From an uncultured Arthrobacter sp. (GTDB lineage Bacteria; Actinomycetota; Actinomycetes; Actinomycetales; Micrococcaceae): a DNA stretch of 64,000 nt. The notes under the pieces were generated by a model that worked only from the letters and a program-made list of their open reading frames with translations, did no database searches and was not told where the DNA came from. Both the position numbers and the translations under genes were made by a program. Position 1 is the stretch's first letter; each line of letters starts with the position of its first letter. Of the stretch, positions 1 through 7,025 are shown one piece after another. Location of the stretch: contig NZ_CANLXP010000004.1 in the NCBI RefSeq assembly GCF_947495145.1, positions 124,001 to 188,000 of the forward strand, in the 5' to 3' direction.

Positions 1-679
1 CATCGGTGGCACCGATTTCCAGGAAGTGAAGTCCGTGGCGTCTGCCGCGTAGGAAGACGCCCTGCCTGGCGCGCAGGGTTTTCTCTGTCGGTTCCTGTCC
101 GTCCTGATCGATCACGGTTTCCCAGCGTTGGGCCAGGACCCGGAGGACGTCTTCGTCGGATTCGATGGCTTGGCGGACCAGGTGTTCTTCCATGGAGTCC
201 AGCTGTGGGCGGGTTGCCACGGTGGAAACGCGGTGCACGGCATTACGGATGAGTGTGGCGGCCCGGCTGCTGATCTCTCCGGCTGCGGTGGCTTCGGCCA
301 GGACCGTCAGCGGAGCCTCGAGGGCGGCCCCCGGCCCGGGAACCTCCGGTAGAACGTCGTGTCCCAGCCGTAGCCGACGGTTCGCCTCGGTGCGGCTGAT
401 ACCGATTTTCGCTCGCAGGTACTCTGCGGTGTTCTTGTAAGGGTCGCGGGCATCCGTTGTTGCGAGCTGGTGGTCCTCGGCGGCACGGGCAACCACTGTT
501 TGAAGATGGTCGACCACGTTGGACAGTTGCTCGGCCTCGACCAGGGTCGCCGCGACTTCCTCGACACCCAGCGTGAGGTAGCCCGCTTCGAGCTCCTGCA
601 CGAAGGACAGCAGGTCAGCTCGCATACCGGCCAGGAGGGATGTGTCCTGGGCGGGGTGTTCGAGCAGTGCGACGGCCAT
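1..679 (-). CDS. DUF222 (13E12-type) HNH endonuclease-family protein, N-terminal part
   Basis: The gene is open at the left window edge, so only the first 226 codons are visible. Reading down from ATG at 679 the protein starts MAVALLEHPAQDTSLLAG and continues through a helical region with an EYLRAKIGISRTEANRRL segment, typical of the DUF222 domain. In this family an HNH nuclease domain normally follows at the C-terminus, but that part is outside the window. DUF222/HNH genes are multicopy in Arthrobacter and correspond to the 13E12 repeat family of mycobacteria; their role is unsettled. The start is supported by a TAAAAT -10 box six bases upstream, and an SOS-like box sits just behind it. Family assignment is confident, nuclease function is inferred. 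Confidence 0.85.
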   Translation of the reverse strand, partial: MAVALLEHPAQDTSLLAGMRADLLSFVQELEAGYLTLGVEEVAATLVEAEQLSNVVDHLQTVVARAAEDHQLATTDARDPYKNTAEYLRAKIGISRTEANRRLRLGHDVLPEVPGPGAALEAPLTVLAEATAAGEISSRAATLIRNAVHRVSTVATRPQLDSMEEHLVRQAIESDEDVLRVLAQRWETVIDQDGQEPTEKTLRARQGVFLRGRRHGLHFLEIGATD

Positions 680-685
680 ACCCAA

Positions 686-707
686 ATTTTATCGAACACG
701 TATACGA
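686..707 (-). promoter_or_regulatory. Leaderless promoter with LexA-like box for the DUF222 gene
   Basis: On the minus strand TAAAAT (686-691) lies six bases from the ATG at 679. Directly behind it, at 692-707, is TCGAACACGTATACGA, which matches the actinobacterial LexA consensus TCGAAC-N4-GTTCGA in all but two positions. The box occupies the spacer between -10 and -35, where a repressor would block polymerase. A further TCGAAC lies at 714-719. Confidence 0.55.
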
Positions 708-840
708 AAAACCATCGAACCGCGTCAATGTGGAGGACCAGTGAACCACCACTTATCCACAGCCGGAACCCACGCAGCAGGCGCCAACGCAAACGCCAAT
801 TATGAGTAGGCCATTCACCTAGTTGGAGAACCTAAGTGGA

Positions 841-870
841 AGTCAGGCAGTCAGGCAGTCAGGCAGTCAG
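841..870. repeat. 8-bp tandem repeat (AGTCAGGC, 3.75 copies)
   Basis: Three full copies of AGTCAGGC and a fourth partial copy run through the 3' end of the ferritin-like gene and supply its last codons and TGA stop. Changes in copy number would alter the last residues of that protein. Confidence 0.9.
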
Positions 871-1584
871 CCCCAGTGAGCTCATGCGGCGCGAGTGGTT
901 GCGGGTGAGCTGGGCGAAAAGCTGCGCCGTCTCGCGCTCCCGGTCGGCTTCCTCGCCCTCGAACAGCAGACCACCGAGGAACTGGCGTTCAATTCCAACC
1001 CGCTGGGCCTGGGTCAAGGCCTCCCCCACCAGGCGGCGCCCCCACAGGGCCAACCGGGAAGCGAGACGGGGATCGTCGGAGAGTGCCGACTTCAACCGCG
1101 GCTGCAGCAGCCCGCCCTGCTCAGCGGTTGACTGGATGCGGCCAATGATTTCCCGCGTCGGACCATCGAGCTGTTCGGCCAACGCCGTATAGAAGTCTCC
1201 GGAGATCGCGTCGATGACGTAGGCCTTCATGAGCGATTCGTACCAGTCAGCAGGGCGGGTGCGTTCGTGAAAGGAATCGATCGAAGCCTGGAACGGGCTC
1301 ATTGCCTCTTCAACATCGACGCCCAGCCCGGCAAGGTGCGCACTCACCATTTCGAAGTGCTCAAACTCCGTTACAGCAAGCCGGCCGAGTGCCGCCCGGT
1401 CCCGCAGGGTCGGCGAAAAACGCGCATCCGAGGACAGGCGTTCGAACGCTGACAGCTCGCCGTAAGCCATGACGCCGAACAGGTCGACAACGAACCGGTT
1501 GAGTGGCCCCGTGCCGCCGCCCGACCCCTCAGCCGGGGATGCTGACGGGGAGTTCGACGGGCTTTGCTGATGTAGGGCAGTCAT
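859..1584 (-). CDS. Ferritin-like fold protein, MiaE-like family
   Basis: This 241-residue, mostly helical protein carries carboxylate/His pairs typical of ferritin-like di-iron folds: AYGELSAFERL near residue 41, FEHFEMVSAHL near 74 and further Glu/Asp-rich helices to residue 210. The actinobacterial family is usually annotated as ferritin-like or tRNA hydroxylase (MiaE)-like. True tRNA hydroxylase activity is not demonstrated by anything visible. The first 25 residues are a Ser/Pro/Gly-rich linker. TACCCT seven bases upstream of the ATG suggests a leaderless transcript. The gene is divergent from the RNB ribonuclease gene, with 107 bp between the two start codons, and its last codons lie in an 8-bp tandem repeat. 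Confidence 0.75.
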   Translation of the reverse strand: MTALHQQSPSNSPSASPAEGSGGGTGPLNRFVVDLFGVMAYGELSAFERLSSDARFSPTLRDRAALGRLAVTEFEHFEMVSAHLAGLGVDVEEAMSPFQASIDSFHERTRPADWYESLMKAYVIDAISGDFYTALAEQLDGPTREIIGRIQSTAEQGGLLQPRLKSALSDDPRLASRLALWGRRLVGEALTQAQRVGIERQFLGGLLFEGEEADRERETAQLFAQLTRNHSRRMSSLGLTA

Positions 1585-1591
1585 GGATTCA

Positions 1592-1597
1592 AGGGTA
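1592..1597 (-). promoter_or_regulatory. -10 box TACCCT, ferritin-like gene
   Basis: On the minus strand TACCCT is followed by seven bases and the ATG at 1584, the spacing expected for a leaderless mRNA. Confidence 0.5.
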
Positions 1598-1679
1598 CCC
1601 GCGCGCTGTTTCCTGCTGGTTCTGCGTGAATCCGTGCCGGTTCCTGCTGGTCGCTCCCAAGCTTGTCACCGACGTGTAT

Positions 1680-1685
1680 TACGGT
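1680..1685 (+). promoter_or_regulatory. -10 box TACGGT, RNB ribonuclease gene
   Basis: TACGGT is followed by TGGCAC and then GTG at 1692. The arrangement suggests leaderless transcription and favours GTG 1692 over the more upstream in-frame starts. Confidence 0.45.
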
Positions 1686-1691
1686 TGGCAC

Positions 1692-3218
1692 GTGCCGTAT
1701 TCGCATCTGGATCTGAGCAACCGGGACTCCCAGGTCCAGCTCACCGTTGCGCTGGAGAACCTCCGGCAGGAGCTGGAACTGGGCGCCGGGTTCCCACCTG
1801 AGGTATTGACGGAGGCGGAGGCGGCTGTGGAGGCGCTCGTCCTACCGAAGCGCGATCTCACTCATCTGGGCTTCATCACCGTCGATCCGCCGGGATCAAC
1901 TGACCTGGATCAGGCTTTCCACCTGGAGCGGGCAGGTGCCGGCTACAAAGTCTGGTACGCCATCGCCGACGTCCCGGCTTTCGTGGCGCCGGGAGGCACG
2001 ATCGACGCCGAGGCGCGCCTGCGCGGCCAAACCATGTACGCGCCCGACGGCCGCATTTCTCTCCACCCGGAAGTCATCGCCGAAGACGCAGCCAGCCTGT
2101 TGCCCGGCCGGAACCGGTCCGCCTTTGTCTGGGAGTTCGAACTGGATGAGGACGCCGAGGTGCAGTCCGTCGTCATCGAACGGGCAGTGGTGAACAGCCG
2201 TGCGCAACTCACCTATGAACAGGTGCAGGAAGATATTGATTCGGGCGGGGCAGCGGAGAACCTGACCCTGTTGAAGGAGATCGGCACCAAGCGCATTGCA
2301 CTTGAGAAGGAGCGCGGTGGGGCCAGTCTCAACCTGCCGGAGCAGGAAATAGCGCACGACGGCGAGCGCTACTTCATCGTCACGCGTCCGCCTCTTGCTT
2401 CGGAGGACTGGAACGCGCAGCTCTCGCTCATGACCGGTATGGCGGCCGCCGAAATCATGCTGGAGGGCGGGGTGGGAATTCTCCGCACCATGCCGGCTCC
2501 TGATGAGACCTCCCTGGCCCGATTCCGGCATCAGGCCCGTGCTCTTGGCCGCAGTTGGCCCCGGGACGTGCCGTATGGGGAGTTCCTTCGCAGCCTGGAC
2601 ACGTCCGATCCCCGCCAGCTCTCGCTCATGCATGCTGCAGCCTCACTGTTCCGCGGGGCCGGATATACAGCGTTCGACGGCGACCTTCCGGACGCTGTGG
2701 AGCAGGCCGCCATCGCTGCGCCCTACGCCCACACCACCGCTCCGCTCAGGCGCCTGGTCGACCGGTTCGTTCTGGTGACTTGCGAGGCACTGTGCGCCGG
2801 TAAGGAAGTGCCCGGTTGGGTCCGCGCAGCGCTTCCCGAGTTGAACGCCCTGATGTCCTCCTCGAACCAGCTGGCCTCCCGCCTGGAGAGCGGAGCGATA
2901 GCCGCGGTGGAAGCAGCGCTCCTGAGTAATCGGGTCGGGGAAGAGTTTGACGCCGTCGTCATCACCGGGTCCAAGCCGGCTCCGGAGTCACCTACCAACG
3001 GCAACGGCAACGGCAACGGCAACGGGGTGCCTCACGGAGTGATCCAGGTCGCCGACCCTGCCGTCGAGGCACGGTGCGACGGCGTGATGACGGCCGGCGA
3101 TGAAGTGCGGGTCCGGCTGGTCACCGCTGATATCTCACGGCGGGAACTGCGCTTCGAACTGGCCAGCAGTGTGCGGCAGGCGGCGTCGCCGTCGGAAAGT
3201 GAAAGCGCAGCAGGGTAG
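1692..3218 (+). CDS. RNB-domain exoribonuclease (RNase II/R family)
   Basis: The 508-residue protein starts at GTG 1692, giving VPYSHLDLSN; the open frame continues upstream to 1503, but the extra segment is Cys/Arg-rich and unlike a protein start. The catalytic RNB signature, GFITVDPPGSTDLDQAF, is at residues 60-76, and a YAHTTAPLRRLVDRF segment follows near residue 345. This family degrades RNA 3' to 5' with Mg2+. Only about 55 residues precede the RNB core, so the usual N-terminal cold-shock domains are missing. The C-terminus has a short S1-like tail interrupted by an Asn-Gly repeat. The fourth metal-site Asp of the classical DLDD motif is Gln (DLDQ). It lies upstream of a DEAD-box helicase, which suggests a shared RNA-turnover theme. 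Confidence 0.88.
   Translation: MPYSHLDLSNRDSQVQLTVALENLRQELELGAGFPPEVLTEAEAAVEALVLPKRDLTHLGFITVDPPGSTDLDQAFHLERAGAGYKVWYAIADVPAFVAPGGTIDAEARLRGQTMYAPDGRISLHPEVIAEDAASLLPGRNRSAFVWEFELDEDAEVQSVVIERAVVNSRAQLTYEQVQEDIDSGGAAENLTLLKEIGTKRIALEKERGGASLNLPEQEIAHDGERYFIVTRPPLASEDWNAQLSLMTGMAAAEIMLEGGVGILRTMPAPDETSLARFRHQARALGRSWPRDVPYGEFLRSLDTSDPRQLSLMHAAASLFRGAGYTAFDGDLPDAVEQAAIAAPYAHTTAPLRRLVDRFVLVTCEALCAGKEVPGWVRAALPELNALMSSSNQLASRLESGAIAAVEAALLSNRVGEEFDAVVITGSKPAPESPTNGNGNGNGNGVPHGVIQVADPAVEARCDGVMTAGDEVRVRLVTADISRRELRFELASSVRQAASPSESESAAG
2997..3025 (+). repeat. In-frame hexanucleotide repeat (AACGGC, 4.8 copies)
   Basis: The repeat encodes an Asn-Gly run in the linker of the RNB ribonuclease. 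Because the unit is six bases, copy-number change keeps the frame and only alters linker length. Confidence 0.9.
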
Positions 3219-3221
3219 ACT
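3216..3221 (+). promoter_or_regulatory. Candidate -10 box TAGACT upstream of the helicase leader
   Basis: TAGACT overlaps the TAG stop of the RNB gene and would start a transcript near 3228. No good -35 is visible. If used, the DEAD-box helicase mRNA has a leader of about 280 nt. Confidence 0.4.
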
Positions 3222-3510
3222 TGAACGCGTAGTAATGGATGCCCGGTCGTTCTTAAGAACCTTTTCAGTTCCCGAACGTGGTGGGCCGCAGTTCAATGAA
3301 CAGGCGGCCTCCCTGCAATCGACCCGCAATACCTACGCGATCTTGAGTCTTCCCAGCTCGGAAGCGGTGATTTCCGCTTCCGAAACGCAGTTGTTAGCCC
3401 GCGATCGGCTTCCACTGGACGCCCTGCTTCGTCCTGCTCCGAGCGGACCCCTCTTTAGGGCCCGGCGTTGAGCCCGGCGGCGGCAGTGCCTAATTGAAAC
3501 GGTAATAAGA
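3219..3510 (+). other. Intergenic leader of the DEAD-box helicase with strong hairpin and a possible 78-codon ORF
   Basis: This 292-bp gap contains a 10-bp perfect stem, 3358-3367 with 3374-3383, loop TGATTT. An ORF from ATG 3235 to TGA 3471 (78 aa, starting MDARSFLRTFSV) spans it, but it uses TTA and AGA codons and shows no clear third-position GC bias or ribosome binding site, so I regard it as probable leader RNA, not as a protein gene. Confidence 0.45.
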
Positions 3511-5130
3511 GTGACCACAGAGAACCATCACCTCCACGCAGACAACAGCGACGACGAGATCTTCGTAGAAGAAACGCTCGTCACCACTGATGAACCGCAT
3601 CAGGAGGCTCCCGAGACCTTCGCGGATTTCAACGTCCGTGCCGATATCGTCGAATCCCTCGCTGACGCCGGGATTGTGCATCCCTTCCCCATCCAGGCCA
3701 TGACCCTCTCGATTGCCCTGGGCGGTCACGACATCATCGGCCAGGCCAAGACCGGAACCGGCAAGACGCTCGGTTTCGGTGTGCCCGCACTGCAGCGGGT
3801 GGTCGGCCCAACGGATGACGGCTATGACAAGCTTCCCGCTCCGGGTGCGCCGCAGGCGCTCATCGTTGTTCCGACGCGCGAGCTCGCCGTCCAGGTTGCC
3901 GATGACCTGACAAAGGCTGCCAAGAAGCGCAATGCCCGCATCGTGACGATTTACGGCGGCCGGGCATACGAGCCGCAGATTGAGGCGCTCAAGCGCGGAA
4001 CCGAAGTAGTTGTCGGCACACCCGGCCGCCTGATCGACCTCTACCGCCAGAAGATCCTGTCCCTGAAGAACGTGCGCATCGTCGTGCTGGACGAGGCTGA
4101 CGAAATGCTGGACCTCGGGTTCCTGCCCGATGTCGAGACCCTGATGTCCGCAACTCCGTCGGTTCGCCAGACCCTTTTGTTCTCGGCCACCATGCCCGGC
4201 CCGGTCGTGGCCATGGCACGCCGCTACATGTCCCACCCGACGCACATCCGCGCTGCTGATCCCGAAGACGACGGCGCCACCAAGAAGGACATCCGTCAGG
4301 TCATCTACCGCGCCCACAACCTGGACAAGGATGAGGTAGTAGCCCGGATTCTCCAGTCCCGCGGACGCGGCCGCACCATCATCTTCACCAAGACCAAGCG
4401 CACGGCAGCCAAACTGTCGGAAGAGCTCGTTGACCGCGGCTTTGCGGCCGGAGCCATTCACGGTGACCTCGGCCAAGGCGCCCGCGAGCAGGCGCTGCGA
4501 GCTTTCCGCGGCGACAAGATCGACGTGCTGGTGGCAACCGAGGTTGCGGCCCGCGGGATCGACGTTGAGGACATCACGCATGTCATCAACTTCCAGTGCC
4601 CGGAGGATGAAAAGGCGTACCTGCACCGCGTTGGCCGTACGGGGCGAGCCGGCAAGAAGGGCACCGCGGTCACTTTCGTTGACTGGGACGACGTGCCGCG
4701 CTGGGGCCTGATCAACAAGGCGCTCGGGCTCGACCAGGCAGAGCCGGTGGAAACCTATTCCTCCTCGCCGCATCTGTATACGGATCTCGACATTCCCGAG
4801 GGCACCAAGGGCAGACTCCCCCGCGGCCAGCGCAAGCTGGCCGGAATCAACGCCGAAAAGCTTGAGGACCTCGGCGAGACCGGCAAGAAGAACCGTACAA
4901 ACGACCGCACCCGCTCCGGTGGACGCGGCGGACGGCAGGGTTCGGAGGAGAAGGCGGGCGGCCGTCGTCGTACCGGTGGGTCCGCCGGAACCGGGGAGGA
5001 CCGCAATTCAGCAGATAATGGCCCGAAGCAGGCTGACCGAACCGAAGGCTCTGATCGGCCCAAGCGCAGTCGGTCGCGTACGCGACGCCGTAACGGCGAA
5101 GTGATTCCCAAGCCCGCTGCAGATAGCTGA
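3511..5130 (+). CDS. DEAD/DEAH-box ATP-dependent RNA helicase
   Basis: The 539-residue protein starts with GTG and has all helicase motifs in order: Q motif (FPIQAMTL), motif I AKTGTGKT near residue 77, Ia PTRELAVQV, TPGR, II DEAD near 195, III SAT, IV IIFTKTKR, V ATEVAARGIDV and VI HRVGRTGRAG near 374. The C-terminal 110 residues are basic and Arg/Gly-rich (RSGGRGGRQG), as in RhlE/CsdA-type helicases that bind structured RNA or ribosomal precursors. It is cytoplasmic. It probably shares a transcript with the methyltransferase gene 8 bp downstream. The long structured leader upstream could provide cold or autogenous control. Confidence 0.95.
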   Translation: MTTENHHLHADNSDDEIFVEETLVTTDEPHQEAPETFADFNVRADIVESLADAGIVHPFPIQAMTLSIALGGHDIIGQAKTGTGKTLGFGVPALQRVVGPTDDGYDKLPAPGAPQALIVVPTRELAVQVADDLTKAAKKRNARIVTIYGGRAYEPQIEALKRGTEVVVGTPGRLIDLYRQKILSLKNVRIVVLDEADEMLDLGFLPDVETLMSATPSVRQTLLFSATMPGPVVAMARRYMSHPTHIRAADPEDDGATKKDIRQVIYRAHNLDKDEVVARILQSRGRGRTIIFTKTKRTAAKLSEELVDRGFAAGAIHGDLGQGAREQALRAFRGDKIDVLVATEVAARGIDVEDITHVINFQCPEDEKAYLHRVGRTGRAGKKGTAVTFVDWDDVPRWGLINKALGLDQAEPVETYSSSPHLYTDLDIPEGTKGRLPRGQRKLAGINAEKLEDLGETGKKNRTNDRTRSGGRGGRQGSEEKAGGRRRTGGSAGTGEDRNSADNGPKQADRTEGSDRPKRSRSRTRRRNGEVIPKPAADS

Positions 5131-5138
5131 TCAATAGC

Positions 5139-6062
5139 GTGAAAGAGACACCGGCCCATCCGGTCTGGCGGCCGGATGGGCCCAATCTGGTCGTGGAGGC
5201 CGATAACCTCGAGTACCTCGAGGGGCTCCCGGAGAACTCGTTCTCCATGATTTATGTGGACCCGCCCTTCAACACCGGGCGCGCGCAGCGCCGGCAGCAG
5301 ACCTCGATGGTCCGCAGCGCGTCCGGCGACGGAGACCGCGTCGGGTTCAAGGGGCATAGCTACACCACGGTCAAGGGCATGCTGGCCAGCTATGACGATG
5401 CATTCGAGGACTACTGGGAGTTCCTTGCCCCGCGCCTTGCCGAGGCGTGGCGGTTGCTGGCCGCGGACGGCACGCTGTACGTGCACCTCGACTACCGGGA
5501 AGTGCACTACGCCAAGGTGATGCTCGATGCCCTCTTCGGACGCGAGTGCTTCCTCAACGAGATCATCTGGGCCTACGACTACGGTGCCCGCGCCCGGCGC
5601 CGGTGGCCCGCCAAGCATGACAACATCCTGGTGTACGTGAAGGATCCGGCAGGGTACTACTTCAACAGTGCCGAGGTTGACCGCGAGCCGTATATGGCGC
5701 CGGGCCTTGTCACGCCGGAGAAGGTTGCCCTCGGCAAGCTGCCCACCGACGTGTGGTGGCACACCATCGTCTCCCCCACGGGCAAGGAAAAGACCGGCTA
5801 TCCCACCCAGAAGCCGGAGGGCCTGGTACGCCGCGCGGTGGCTGCCAGCAGCAAGCCCGGCGACTGGGTCCTCGATTTTTTTGCAGGCTCGGGAACGCTG
5901 GGCGCCGTCGCAGGCAAACTGGAGCGGCGTTTCGTATGCGTGGACAGCAACCCGCAGTCCATCGACGTCATGACCCGGCGCCTTGCTCCCTGGCTGGAAC
6001 CAGCCGCGATGGCGCAGAAAGATCAACCGACCGGACTGGGGCAGTCGGCTGCAACCGGCTGA
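5139..6062 (+). CDS. Site-specific DNA methyltransferase (N6-adenine/N4-cytosine), beta-class, apparently orphan
   Basis: The catalytic motif IV, VDPPFNTG, is at residues 40-47 and the AdoMet-binding motif I, DFFAGSGTLG, near residue 246. Order IV - target recognition - I defines the beta class, which includes CcrM and Type III Mod subunits. The 307-residue size fits a stand-alone enzyme. A TGYPTQKPEGLVRRAV segment precedes motif I, as in many N4/N6 enzymes. The start is GTG at 5139, 8 bp after the helicase stop, so the two are probably co-transcribed. No restriction endonuclease or Res helicase is adjacent, suggesting an orphan with a regulatory or housekeeping role. Adenine versus cytosine specificity cannot be decided by eye. 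Confidence 0.85.
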   Translation: MKETPAHPVWRPDGPNLVVEADNLEYLEGLPENSFSMIYVDPPFNTGRAQRRQQTSMVRSASGDGDRVGFKGHSYTTVKGMLASYDDAFEDYWEFLAPRLAEAWRLLAADGTLYVHLDYREVHYAKVMLDALFGRECFLNEIIWAYDYGARARRRWPAKHDNILVYVKDPAGYYFNSAEVDREPYMAPGLVTPEKVALGKLPTDVWWHTIVSPTGKEKTGYPTQKPEGLVRRAVAASSKPGDWVLDFFAGSGTLGAVAGKLERRFVCVDSNPQSIDVMTRRLAPWLEPAAMAQKDQPTGLGQSAATG

Positions 6063-6098
6063 CGCTCCTGGCGGCTGACCTCTTATCAGCTGACGCTC

Positions 6099-6944
6099 CT
6101 AGCGGATGACGCTGCTCCCGGTTGCCAACTCCTCGAGACGTGCGAACATCTCCGGGCTCGTGAGGTTCTCCCCCAGCCGGTTGGGCTTGCCCGTTCCGTG
6201 GTAGTCGCTCGAGCCGGTGACCAGCAGGTTGTTCCGGACAGCGATCCGCTCAAGCTCGGCTCGCCCGTCACGCGGATTGTCACGGTGATCGATCTCCAGC
6301 CCCAGCAGACCGGCGTCGATCATCTGCTCCGTGACGTCGCTGTCCACAATCCGCCCGCGCGAGGACGCCACCGGGTGGGCAAACACCGGAACGCCTCCCG
6401 CTTCGCGTACCAGCGCGACCGCGTCGGCAGGGTGCGGTGCATAGTGACCCACCCAGTACCGTGAGCGTGCGCTGAGCATGCTTGCGAACGCCTCACTTCG
6501 CGTACCGACAACTTTCAGCGCCACGAGCGTGTCTGCAATGTGCGGACGCCCGATGGTGGCGTTTTCGGCGACGTGTTCAAGCACATGCGCCCAGGAGATC
6601 GGGTAGTCCGCGGCAAGCTTTTCGACCATGCGTTCGGCCCGGGTGAGGCGCGCATCGCGGGACCGCTCGACCTCGGCGAGCAGGCCGGGGTGGGCCGGAT
6701 CATGCAGATAGGACAGGACGTGGACGCTGATGCCCGTGTCGGTCCGACATGACACTTCCATGCCCGGTACCAGCGCCAGTCCGAGCTTCCGCGCTTCCTG
6801 CGCCGCCGCTGCCCACCCGGCGGTCGAGTCGTGATCCGTGAGCGCGACGACGTCCAGGCCGGCCGCAGCGGATGCTCGCATGACTTCCGCGGGGCTTTCG
6901 GTGCCGTCAGACACGGTGGAGTGGGCGTGCAGGTCAATTCTCAC
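6099..6944 (-). CDS. PHP-domain phosphoesterase
   Basis: The 281-residue protein starts with GTG 6944 as VRIDLHAHSTVSDGT. The HAHS motif at residues 6-9, TDHD near 37, a central H with GRPH, and late SDYHG near 250 are the metal ligands of the PHP fold. The family includes 3',5'-nucleoside bisphosphate phosphatases and the YciV/RNase AM 5'-3' exonucleases; which substrate applies here is not visible. TACAGT six bases upstream of the GTG supports this start over ATG 6983. The gene converges with the methyltransferase gene and is divergent from aminopeptidase P. Confidence 0.88.
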   Translation of the reverse strand: MRIDLHAHSTVSDGTESPAEVMRASAAAGLDVVALTDHDSTAGWAAAAQEARKLGLALVPGMEVSCRTDTGISVHVLSYLHDPAHPGLLAEVERSRDARLTRAERMVEKLAADYPISWAHVLEHVAENATIGRPHIADTLVALKVVGTRSEAFASMLSARSRYWVGHYAPHPADAVALVREAGGVPVFAHPVASSRGRIVDSDVTEQMIDAGLLGLEIDHRDNPRDGRAELERIAVRNNLLVTGSSDYHGTGKPNRLGENLTSPEMFARLEELATGSSVIR

Positions 6945-6950
6945 CAAATA

Positions 6951-6956
6951 ACTGTA
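6951..6956 (-). promoter_or_regulatory. -10 box TACAGT, PHP gene
   Basis: TACAGT on the minus strand is followed by six bases and GTG 6944, consistent with a leaderless mRNA and decisive for the start choice. Confidence 0.45.
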
Positions 6957-7025
6957 CGCCCGGGCTACCTGTGCCTGTGGCACCGGGTGTTTGGCTCATT
7001 TCTCCGCCAGTGGGACGATGGACGG

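Noticed and set aside
3235-3471. 78-residue ORF before the helicase as a protein gene
   Set aside because: It has rare TTA/AGA codons, no GC-rich third positions, no ribosome binding site, and a 10-bp hairpin in its middle. Kept only as possible leader ORF.
5139-6062. Type III restriction-modification Mod subunit
   Set aside because: The DPPF motif order would fit, but the protein is only 307 residues and there is no Res gene next to it.
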